Source: JAICJR01 sp036491015 (lineage in GTDB: Bacteria > Actinomycetota > Thermoleophilia > Solirubrobacterales > Thermoleophilaceae). Taken from it: a DNA stretch of 5,588 nucleotides. The DNA lies in assembly GCA_036491015.1 (NCBI GenBank), contig DASXCV010000226.1, forward strand, positions 1 through 5,588, given 5' to 3'. Positions 1 to 5,541 of the stretch are shown here, piece after piece (position 1 is the stretch's first letter; each line of letters opens with the position of its first letter). The notes beneath the pieces are model-generated. The model saw only the letters and a program-made list of their open reading frames with translations. It had not been told where the DNA came from and did not search any database. Both the position numbers and the translations under genes were made by a program.

Positions 1-50
1 GCGAGCAGCGCCACGAGGCCCGGACGCACCAGCTTGGCCGGGGTGCGCAC
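1..50 (-). CDS. Partial leftward CDS, N-terminus with signal-peptide-like sequence
   Basis: Reading leftward from a GTG at 48-50, sixteen complete codons and two further bases run off the window edge without a stop. The peptide MRTPAKLVRPGLVALLA has a basic start followed by a hydrophobic run, as in the n- and h-regions of a signal peptide or a first membrane segment. Fifteen of sixteen third positions are G or C, which fits real coding in this genome. A degenerate purine-rich GGCGGG lies about five bases before the GTG; a better AGGGAG lies too far upstream for this start. An in-frame TTG at about position 80 is an alternative start. The product cannot be identified from so little sequence. 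An exported or membrane protein is inferred from the N-terminus only. Confidence 0.4.
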   Translation of the reverse strand, partial: MRTPAKLVRPGLVALL

Positions 51-217
51 GAACGCCCGCCGGTGGCTCCCTGGGTTGATCAAATCCTCACAAGCAAAAC
101 AGAGTCCGCGGACCACGGTAGCCCACATCGGTCACTTAGTCGTCCGCCCACAGCTGTGATCGGCTGCAGAAGCGCACGGCTTAATCGAGCTACAACAACC
201 GTATGACCGAGTCGCTC
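51..217. other. Intergenic region with three short perfect palindromes
   Basis: This stretch is visibly richer in A and T than the genes around it, and no frame shows convincing coding. It lies upstream of the leftward partial gene and downstream of the lytic transglycosylase gene, so it should hold the promoter of the former. It contains three perfect palindromes: TTGATCAA (76-83), GTCCGCGGAC (104-113) and CACAGCTGTG (149-158). CTGCAG (164-169) follows shortly after. I could not find a convincing -35/-10 pair for the leftward gene, nor a hairpin followed by a T run that would end transcription of the 218-1666 gene. Confidence 0.4.
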
Positions 218-1666
218 TCAGCGCACGGAGCGGATCAGCGGCTCGAGCACGCGCGCGGCGCTCGACACGGTCACGTGGATCGCGGACGGCTCGCGCACCC
301 AGGCGATCATGTTCAGCGCCTGCAGGCGGTCGAGCATGAACTGGAACGCCAGCGCCTCGCGGTGGGACGAGTAGGCGCGGCGGATGTCGAACGTGTAGCC
401 CGTCGTGTGCAGCGAATAGCCGTGGGTGGCCTCGATGTTCGCCGCCGCCACGATGTGCTGGTAGCGCTCGTCGCGCACCGCGCTCGTCACCGACAGCGGC
501 GTGGCCTTGCCGCCGATCTCGCGCGTGCCCGCCGCCAGGTACACGAGCAGCCCGAGCGCCTCCGGCCGCAGGTGGCGATAGAGCGCGCGCTGGCGGTGCA
601 GCTGCGTGGCGAACTGCCCGAGGTCGAGGTCGATGCGGAAGCCGTAGCGCTGCGGGTCGTTGGGGATGGGCACGAGCGAGCGGTCGGTCACCGCGCCGGC
701 GATCGCGCCCGGCGTGGCGTATTCGGGGGTCGAGCCCTCAGGGTGCAGCACCTCCTCGGCCGACGCCCGTGCGTTCTGGAGCGCGGACTGGCGCTCGAGC
801 TTCGCCGGGCGCGTGCGGTAGAGGTGCATGATCTGCTCGGCCGCCAGCACCTTCCAGTAGTAGTTCGAGGAGTCGTCGCCGAAGCTCGACAGGAGGCTCC
901 ACGCCGCCTTGTGCCGCAGCGGCGAGGAGTCGAAGTACACGTGCGCGTAGCTCAGGCCCTTCGTGCTGCCGCCGTTCGCGTAGGCGCGCAGCACGTTCTG
1001 CAGGTTGCCGATGCCCATGTGGTACGAGGTCACTGCGAGGTCGTCGCGCCCGAGAGTGCGCTTGGCGATCGTCAGGTAACGCACCGCGCCGGCGATCGCC
1101 TTGCGCGGGTCGAAGCGCGCGTCCACGCGCCGCCGCGCCGCCTCCAGCTTGCGCACGCGCCGGGTGGTATGCGCCTTCGCGATCTTGATCGTCAGCCGCC
1201 GGCTGGCCGCGAGGTTCACGTGCATGCCGAGCAGGTTGTGCCCGGTCTCGGCGAGGATCTGGGCGAGCCCGGATGCGTCCGCCGGGTCGTTGCCCGCGAT
1301 CACGTCGGGGCGGCCCGCGCTCTCCAGGAAGATCATGCCCTCGAGCGCGCTCGGATCGATGCCGGCACGTTGCGCCAGGCGGTTCACGAGCGGCCGGTAG
1401 CGCGCCACGCGCTTGGCCGTGGCGATCACTCCGCCGGGGCTCTTCGCGTAGACGATGTGCGCCTCCCCCGCCGCCGCGCCCCGCTCGAGCCGCGCCTCGC
1501 GCGCAGGCGTGTAGCCCAGCGGGTCGAAGGTGCCCGCGCGGTTGCCCGCACCGGGCACGAGCCGGCGCTTGCCGCCGCTCGTCAGCGCCAGCGTGAGCCC
1601 CACAGCCGCCGCCACGACGGCGAGCAGCACCACGAGGGCGCGGATCGGCACCCGCGGCCTGGTCAT
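218..1666 (-). CDS. Membrane-anchored lytic transglycosylase with C-terminal D,D-peptidase-like domain
   Basis: This predicted 482-residue cell-wall hydrolase appears to combine two activities. Residues 6-28 form one hydrophobic segment after a short basic N-terminus, so the rest should lie outside the membrane. Residues about 87-233 resemble the SLT/goose-lysozyme-type lytic transglycosylase fold: LESAG with the candidate catalytic Glu115, GLAQ at 133-136 and YHMGIGN at 215-221. This domain class cleaves the MurNAc-GlcNAc bond of peptidoglycan to a 1,6-anhydro product. Residues about 360-470 resemble the zinc D,D-peptidase (M15, VanY/VanX, DUF5715-like) fold: SAVRDERYQ with Arg398, SLHTTGYTFDI with His420 and Asp427 seven residues apart, and IHVTV with His464. 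These would be the arginine and the zinc ligands. Glu459 is a possible catalytic acid, but its spacing to His464 is not the classical ExxH. The ATG at 1666 is preferred because AGGGAG lies four bases before it. An in-frame ATG at 1681 and a GTG at 1732 are alternatives without such a site. Both domain assignments are from motifs only. Confidence 0.85.
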   Translation of the reverse strand: MTRPRVPIRALVVLLAVVAAAVGLTLALTSGGKRRLVPGAGNRAGTFDPLGYTPAREARLERGAAAGEAHIVYAKSPGGVIATAKRVARYRPLVNRLAQRAGIDPSALEGMIFLESAGRPDVIAGNDPADASGLAQILAETGHNLLGMHVNLAASRRLTIKIAKAHTTRRVRKLEAARRRVDARFDPRKAIAGAVRYLTIAKRTLGRDDLAVTSYHMGIGNLQNVLRAYANGGSTKGLSYAHVYFDSSPLRHKAAWSLLSSFGDDSSNYYWKVLAAEQIMHLYRTRPAKLERQSALQNARASAEEVLHPEGSTPEYATPGAIAGAVTDRSLVPIPNDPQRYGFRIDLDLGQFATQLHRQRALYRHLRPEALGLLVYLAAGTREIGGKATPLSVTSAVRDERYQHIVAAANIEATHGYSLHTTGYTFDIRRAYSSHREALAFQFMLDRLQALNMIAWVREPSAIHVTVSSAARVLEPLIRSVR

Positions 1667-1670
1667 CTGG

Positions 1671-1676
1671 CTCCCT
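1671..1676 (-). promoter_or_regulatory. Ribosome binding site selecting the ATG at 1666
   Basis: On the minus strand AGGGAG precedes the ATG at 1666 by four bases. The spacing is a little short, but neither the in-frame ATG at 1681 nor the GTG at 1732 has a comparable purine tract, so this decides the start call for the lytic transglycosylase gene. Confidence 0.5.
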
Positions 1677-1734
1677 GCCATTGCCGACACGCTGACACAC
1701 CGGCCGGCGCGACCGTCGTTACCCTTCCGCACCG

Positions 1735-2346
1735 ATGAAGGAGATCGCGCCGGGAATCTTTCACTGGACCAGCTTTCACAAGGGCATCAGCCAGGACGTT
1801 CACTCTTACTACGTCCCCGCTTCCGCCGTGGTGATAGACCCGATGGAGCCGGCCGAGGGGCTCGACTGGTTCGCGGAGCACGCCTCACCCGACCGTGTGC
1901 TGCTCACAAACCGCCACCACTTCCGCCACTCCGCGCGCTTCATCGACCGCTTCGGCACCGAGGTGCTCTGCCACAAGTCGGGTCTGCACGAGTTCGAGGG
2001 CGGCCCGGACGTGCAGGGCTTCGAGTTCGGCGACCAGGTGGCGCCCGGCATCACCGCCTACGAGGTGGACTCGCTCTGCCCGGAGGAGTCCGCCCTGCAC
2101 ATCGAGGCCGGCGGCGGCGCGCTGAGCGTGGCCGACGGCGTCGTTGAGTGGCCGGGCGAGGCGGGGCTGGCGTTCGTCCCCGACTTCCTGATCGGCGACG
2201 ATCCGGAGGCGGTAAAAAACGGCCTCCGCGCCGCCTACAGGCGCCTGGCCGATGAGCTCGAGTTCGACTCGCTGCTCATGGCCCACGGCAATCCCGTGAC
2301 GGGCGGAGGCCGCGAAGCCCTCCGGGCCTTCGTCGACGCGAGCTAG
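1735..2346 (+). CDS. MBL-fold (metallo-beta-lactamase superfamily-like) protein with non-canonical metal motif
   Basis: This 203-residue protein has the overall order of a small MBL-fold hydrolase: an N-terminal strand pattern (IAPGIFHW, HSYYVP), VIDP with Asp35, a His-rich turn after a hydrophobic strand (VLLTNRHHFRH, 54-65), SVADGV with Asp134, and LLMAHGNPV with His184 near the end. The usual THxHxDH reads TNRHHFRH: the first His is replaced by Asn59, and the Asp and following His positions are Phe63 and Arg64. The usual PGH segment reads CPEES (115-119). His61 or His62, His65, Asp134 and His184 could still form an altered metal site, or the protein may be non-catalytic. The substrate is unknown. 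The ATG has no Shine-Dalgarno sequence upstream, so translation may be leaderless or nearly so; TACCCT (1720-1725) is a possible but weak -10. The gene diverges from the transglycosylase gene with 68 bp between starts, and its stop codon overlaps that of the convergent DUF2339 gene. Confidence 0.75.
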   Translation: MKEIAPGIFHWTSFHKGISQDVHSYYVPASAVVIDPMEPAEGLDWFAEHASPDRVLLTNRHHFRHSARFIDRFGTEVLCHKSGLHEFEGGPDVQGFEFGDQVAPGITAYEVDSLCPEESALHIEAGGGALSVADGVVEWPGEAGLAFVPDFLIGDDPEAVKNGLRAAYRRLADELEFDSLLMAHGNPVTGGGREALRAFVDAS

Positions 2347-4541
2347 CGCACGGCCGACGGGGCTTCCCGCAGGTCGGGCAGCGGGCGCGGGCGCATCCGC
2401 TGCCAGGCGAACGCCCCGGCCAGCAGCAGCAGACCGAGCCCCACGAACGACACCACCCGGTAGACCGAGGTGAGCGTGGCGAGGTCGTACAGGAACACCT
2501 TGCCGACCGCGACGAGCAGCAGCGCGAGCGCCCCCACGCGCACGCCGCGCACGTCCTTGCGCAGGCCGACCACCAGCGCGATCACCCCCACCATTGCCCA
2601 CATGGCGCTGAGCCACACCTGACCCTGCTGGCGCGTGCCGATGTCGAAGATCGACAGCTCGGCGCCGGACGTGCCCGGCTGGAACGCGGTGACGATCGCG
2701 ATCGACGCCGCGAACAGCACGCTGAACGCCGCCGACGCGTACAGCACGAGGCGCTGGCGCTCGTCGCCTGTCCAGAGCCGCGCCATGCGCAGCGTGGTGA
2801 TGCCGATCACCACGAGCACTCCGGCCACGCCCGCGAGATGGTGAACGCCGTACACGAGTGCGCGCGGCGGCGCCTCGAACAGCCCGGCGTGCAACCCCGC
2901 CAGCGTGATGAACGCCAGCGCTCCGTAGGAGGCGAGCCGGTCCTTCGAGCGTTTGCCGATCTGTGCGAGCGCGGCCGCCTCGGCCGCCCATGCGAGCGGC
3001 AGCGCGACGCCGCTGAGGGCGATCGCAGTGAGGTAGGCGAGCGCGGCGAGCCCCAGCGCGTCGAGCGCCACCCTGAGCTGCGGCAGCCCGTCCTCGCCGA
3101 TGCGCGCGGAGGTGAAGCACGCGGCCGCGAGTGCGGACAGCGCCACGGATGCCGACAGCAGTCCGGCGTGCGCGCCACCCGTGACGGCCGACGGCGGCGC
3201 GTCCACGATCAGCGTGCGCACCAGCGCGAGGCCGATGTGGGCGCCGAGCCCGATCTGCGCGAGCAGCTCGTCCTTGCTGCCGTGCCGGCTGTGCTTCTTG
3301 ATCAGGGCGAACGCCACGGCGCCGCCCGCCCAGCCCACGGCCAGTGCCGGCCCGCTGGCGATCAGGCCGTAGGCCATGTCCGCCACCGCCACGCCGAGCG
3401 CCAGCGAGACCAGTCCGAGCTCGTGCGACACGCGGTCGAGCCGGCGCTCGCCGAAGCCCACGCCGAGATGCAGGATCGCGATGGCCACGAGCCACAGCTC
3501 GGCAGTCGTGCGGTGATCCTGGCCCGAGAGCCAGAACCAGCCCACGAGCGTGAGCGCCAGGGCGTTCAACGCGAGCATGAAGGTCGACGCCGTGCGCAGG
3601 CGCTCGCTGTGCGCGCGCATCTCGAAGCCGACGGCGGCCGCCACGTTCAGCGCGCCGAAGCCGGTCATAACGGCGAGCGCTGCGCCCACCGATGGGTCAT
3701 GCAGCAGCCAGGCGATCCACTGCGGCGTGGTGATCGCGAAGGCGCCGAACGCGAGCCAGTCCCAGCGCTGCCAGAGCAGCACGCCGGACGCCGCGGCGCC
3801 GGCCACGAGCAGGAAGACGATCGAGTGATGGTTGTGCGGAGCGCCCACCAGCACAGGCGCGAGCAGCGCGCCGCCGATGCCGAGCGCGGCCACGCCCCGA
3901 GCCTCCCAGCGCACCGCGAGCGCGGTGGCCGTGGCGCCGACGATCGCCGCCAGCAGCAGCCCCACGGACGACGGCACGAGCTCGTAGACCTGCGCCGCCA
4001 CCGTGACCGTCGCGAACAGCCCCGCAACGGCCGTGGCCACGGCCGCGAGCGCGGCGTCGGTGCGGCCCTTGTGGTCGTGCAGCCAGATGCCGCCCCCAAG
4101 CAGGGCGAGCGCGCCGGCCCCCGCGATCAGCGTGCGGGCGGCCGGGCCGATCCAGCCGTGCGAGACCGCCAGGGCGAAGAAGAAGACGATGCCCACGAGC
4201 ACGGCGATGCCGCCGAGCCAGGCGAGCACGCGGCCGCCGAGCAGGTCCTCCACGGCGACCTCGCGGCGCGGCGCAGGGCGCTCGACCTTGCGCTGAGGCA
4301 CCGGCTGCGGTGCGACCGTCTCGGGTGGCAGCTCGAACTGCCGCTCTCCGTCGCCCTTCGCATGCTCACCCGCGCGCCGGCGCGCGACGGGAATCCTCTC
4401 CTCGCGCGCAACGCGCGTCGGCCGCAGCGACGGCCGTGTGACCACGTATCCGGAATCGACCCACCCCTCCAGGCGCTTCAACCGCTCGGTGAGCGCCTCC
4501 GTGCGTTCCTCGAGCAGCTCCAATCTGTCCTCGCTCAGCAT
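2343..4541 (-). CDS. DUF2339 family polytopic membrane protein
   Basis: This 732-residue protein matches the DUF2339 (predicted membrane protein) family. Residues 1-28 are charged and heptad-like (a probable short coiled coil). Residues 30-95 form a Pro/Arg-rich linker. From about residue 99 the family signature begins (LLGGRVLAWLGGIAVLVGIVF, then GWIGPAAR at 129-136). Hydrophobic segments then follow almost without break to about residue 714, probably twenty or more. The C-terminus carries the second conserved family block, KVFLYDLATLTSVYRVVSF (681-699). The biochemical role of the family is not established; an envelope-associated or transport-like role is only a guess. The start is the ATG at 4541, six bases after a strong GGAGG. 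The longer frame to a GTG at 4592 would begin upstream of the predicted transcription start. The gene is divergent from tetR and shares an operator region with it, so it is the likeliest regulatory target. A His-rich loop, GAPHNHHS (233-240), lies between membrane segments. Its stop interlocks with that of the MBL-fold gene. Confidence 0.9.
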   Translation of the reverse strand: MLSEDRLELLEERTEALTERLKRLEGWVDSGYVVTRPSLRPTRVAREERIPVARRRAGEHAKGDGERQFELPPETVAPQPVPQRKVERPAPRREVAVEDLLGGRVLAWLGGIAVLVGIVFFFALAVSHGWIGPAARTLIAGAGALALLGGGIWLHDHKGRTDAALAAVATAVAGLFATVTVAAQVYELVPSSVGLLLAAIVGATATALAVRWEARGVAALGIGGALLAPVLVGAPHNHHSIVFLLVAGAAASGVLLWQRWDWLAFGAFAITTPQWIAWLLHDPSVGAALAVMTGFGALNVAAAVGFEMRAHSERLRTASTFMLALNALALTLVGWFWLSGQDHRTTAELWLVAIAILHLGVGFGERRLDRVSHELGLVSLALGVAVADMAYGLIASGPALAVGWAGGAVAFALIKKHSRHGSKDELLAQIGLGAHIGLALVRTLIVDAPPSAVTGGAHAGLLSASVALSALAAACFTSARIGEDGLPQLRVALDALGLAALAYLTAIALSGVALPLAWAAEAAALAQIGKRSKDRLASYGALAFITLAGLHAGLFEAPPRALVYGVHHLAGVAGVLVVIGITTLRMARLWTGDERQRLVLYASAAFSVLFAASIAIVTAFQPGTSGAELSIFDIGTRQQGQVWLSAMWAMVGVIALVVGLRKDVRGVRVGALALLLVAVGKVFLYDLATLTSVYRVVSFVGLGLLLLAGAFAWQRMRPRPLPDLREAPSAVR

Positions 4542-4546
4542 TGCGA

Positions 4547-4553
4547 CCCTCCC
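4547..4553 (-). promoter_or_regulatory. Strong ribosome binding site of the DUF2339 gene
   Basis: On the minus strand GGGAGGG contains GGAGG (4552-4548) six bases before the ATG at 4541. This is the best Shine-Dalgarno match in the window and fixes the start of the DUF2339 protein. Confidence 0.8.
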
Positions 4554-4563
4554 AGGTTGCTTA

Positions 4564-4578
4564 TTGACCGCTGGTCGA
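4564..4578. promoter_or_regulatory. Operator 1: TTGACC-N3-GGTCGA near-palindrome
   Basis: TTGACCGCTGGTCGA is a 6+3+6 inverted repeat with one mismatched base pair. It equals the reverse complement of operator 2 at 14 of 15 positions. It covers the predicted transcription start of the DUF2339 gene (about 4576) and part of its 5' leader, a position where a bound repressor would block that promoter. Size and symmetry suit a TetR-family dimer, and the tetR gene is adjacent; binding itself is inferred. Confidence 0.75.
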
Positions 4579-4582
4579 CAGG

Positions 4583-4611
4583 ACCCTAACACGGTATTGA
4601 CCAGCGGTCAA
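4583..4611 (-). promoter_or_regulatory. Promoter of the DUF2339 gene
   Basis: On the minus strand TTGACC (4611-4606) is a 5/6 match to the -35 consensus. A 17-bp spacer follows, then TAGGGT (4588-4583), which fits the TAnnnT form of -10. The predicted start point is near 4576, giving a leader of about 35 bases with the strong ribosome binding site. The -35 hexamer is one arm of operator 2. Confidence 0.7.
4597..4611. promoter_or_regulatory. Operator 2: perfect TTGACC-N3-GGTCAA palindrome covering both -35 elements
   Basis: TTGACCAGCGGTCAA has perfect 6-bp arms around a 3-bp centre. The left arm is the -35 of the rightward tetR promoter and the right arm, read on the other strand, is the -35 of the leftward DUF2339 promoter. 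Its centre is 33 bp from that of operator 1, about three helical turns, so two dimers could lie on nearly the same face. The adjacent TetR protein is the obvious candidate binder. The motif TTGACC/GGTCAA does not appear elsewhere in the window as far as I could see by eye. Confidence 0.8.
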
Positions 4612-4625
4612 CAACTAACTAGAAT
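4597..4625 (+). promoter_or_regulatory. Promoter of the tetR-family gene
   Basis: TTGACC (4597-4602), a 17-bp spacer and TAGAAT (4620-4625, 5/6 to TATAAT) form the best promoter in the window. The predicted start point is about 4632-4633, directly at the GTG codon at 4633, which implies a leaderless transcript. Operator 2 covers the -35 and the first part of the spacer, so autorepression is likely. Confidence 0.75.
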
Positions 4626-4632
4626 GCCCACT

Positions 4633-5256
4633 GTGAGTGGGCCCGCGTACACGCGCCTCGACGTCGACGAACGCAGGCGCCGGCTGCTCGAGCTGGGCAC
4701 CCAGCTGTTCACCCAGCACTCCTACGGCGAGCTGTCGATGGCGGAGATCGCCCGCCAGGCGGGGATCTCGAAGGCGCTGCTCTACCACTACTTCCCCAGC
4801 AAGCGCGACTTCTTCGTAGCCACCCTCGAGCGAGCCGCGGAGGAGCTGCGCGCCCGCACCGAGCCCGATCCCTCGAAGACGCCGCTCGAGCAGATCACGG
4901 GCAGCCTCGACGGCTATCTCGAGCTGATCGAGGAGAACTCCGCCTCGTACGAGAAGCTGATCGAGAGCGCCACCACGGTCGCCGAGGTGCGTGAGCTGAT
5001 CGACAACGTCCGCGAGCTCACCGCCCAGCGGATCCTCGAAGGCATCATGCCGGATGGCAAGACGCCGCCGCCCACGGTGCGCGCGGCCGTGCGCGCCTGG
5101 CTGTGGTTCATGGACGGCGTCTGCCTCGACTGGGTGCGCGAGCGCGACTTCTCACGGCGCGAGCTGCGCGACGTGCTGCTCGGCACGCTGATGGGCGCGC
5201 TGGTCGCGGCCGGCGGCCAGTCGATCCTCAACTCGCTGGCCGAGCAGCAGAGCTAG
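4633..5256 (+). CDS. TetR/AcrR-family transcriptional regulator
   Basis: This 207-residue protein is of typical TetR length. The N-terminal DNA-binding domain spans about residues 10-60, with the helix-turn-helix at 35-58: LSMAEIARQAGISKALLYHYF followed by PSKRDFF, a classic TetR signature. The remaining mostly helical part (about 64-200) would be the ligand-binding and dimerization domain; it is not similar enough to any subgroup for me to name a ligand. The GTG at 4633 is chosen because the in-frame ATG at 4624 lies inside the predicted -10 hexamer TAGAAT, so a transcript from that promoter could not include it. There is no Shine-Dalgarno sequence for either. If another upstream promoter is used, the ATG at 4624 (210 residues) is possible. 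The gene is divergent from DUF2339, with twin palindromic operators between them, so it most likely represses itself and DUF2339. It ends three bases before the convergent repair gene. Confidence 0.9.
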   Translation: MSGPAYTRLDVDERRRRLLELGTQLFTQHSYGELSMAEIARQAGISKALLYHYFPSKRDFFVATLERAAEELRARTEPDPSKTPLEQITGSLDGYLELIEENSASYEKLIESATTVAEVRELIDNVRELTAQRILEGIMPDGKTPPPTVRAAVRAWLWFMDGVCLDWVRERDFSRRELRDVLLGTLMGALVAAGGQSILNSLAEQQS

Positions 5257-5259
5257 CGC

Positions 5260-5541
5260 TCAGACGAGCGGCAGGCGCACCACGCGCATGTCCACCCGCT
5301 CGCCCCGGAACGGCACACCCTCCGCCTCGAGCAGACGCCGCTGACGGTCGCCCTTGGCAAGCGAGCCGTCGGCCCGCACGATGCGGTGCCAGGGCAGGTC
5401 CGGGTCGTCGCACGCGGCCAGCACCGTGCCGGCGAAGCGCGGCGCACCCGGTTCGAGGTCCCCATAGGTGCGGACGAACCCCTCGGGCACGTCCCGCACG
5501 CGTTCGAGCACGCGTCGCGCCCGGGCCGAGCGCAGGTTCAC
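5260..5541 (-). CDS. Alkyltransferase-like (ATL) DNA-repair protein, MGMT family without catalytic Cys
   Basis: This 93-residue protein resembles the DNA-binding domain of O6-methylguanine-DNA methyltransferase. FVRTYGDLE (22-30) carries the conserved Tyr26. APRFAGTVL (33-41) aligns with the AARQVGRAL-type segment and places Arg35 as the likely arginine finger that replaces the flipped base. PWHRIV (50-55) has Trp51 where true methyltransferases have the acceptor Cys (PCHRV). The C-terminal GVPFRGERVDM is also typical. ATL proteins known from other organisms bind O6-alkylguanine without repairing it and direct nucleotide excision repair to the lesion; the same role is inferred here. The segment between TYGDL and the Arg is shorter than in E. 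coli- or yeast-type members, giving a compact protein. The GTG start at 5541 overlaps a TGA of an upstream frame (GTGA), which suggests translational coupling. The frame itself stays open to the window edge, so a longer N-terminus cannot be excluded. Confidence 0.85.
   Translation of the reverse strand: MNLRSARARRVLERVRDVPEGFVRTYGDLEPGAPRFAGTVLAACDDPDLPWHRIVRADGSLAKGDRQRRLLEAEGVPFRGERVDMRVVRLPLV

Noticed and set aside
149..169. Rho-independent terminator for the 218-1666 gene
   Set aside because: CACAGCTGTG and nearby CAGC/GCTG repeats could form short hairpins, but no T run follows on the minus strand.
1681..1732. Upstream starts of the transglycosylase at ATG 1681 or GTG 1732
   Set aside because: Neither has a Shine-Dalgarno sequence, and the latter nearly abuts the divergent MBL-fold start. 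The ATG at 1666 has AGGGAG and places a basic residue and a hydrophobic segment directly at the N-terminus. The 1681 start is not fully excluded.
203..1738. 511-residue open frame on the plus strand
   Set aside because: It is the antisense shadow of the transglycosylase gene. Its product is dominated by Arg, Ala, His, Glu and Val without any domain pattern, as expected from the mirror frame of a high-GC gene. The minus-strand frame has clear catalytic motifs.
1885..3495. 536-residue open frame on the minus strand
   Set aside because: It runs through the DUF2339 gene in another frame and continues antisense through the MBL-fold gene. Low-complexity Arg/Ala/Gly-rich composition marks it as a high-GC artefact.
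2838..4589. 583-residue open frame on the plus strand
   Set aside because: It is antisense to the DUF2339 gene and composed mostly of Arg, Glu, Ala, Gly and Gln without recognisable structure. The minus-strand frame is a clear membrane protein with family signatures.
4541..4592. Longer DUF2339 start at a GTG at 4592
   Set aside because: It lies upstream of the predicted transcription start and would translate through operator 1. The ATG at 4541 has a strong GGAGG at six bases.
4564..4592. Second rightward promoter using TTGACC of operator 1 as -35
   Set aside because: The hexamer at the correct spacing is TAACAC (4587-4592), a poor -10 lacking the final T. The promoter at 4597-4625 is far better.
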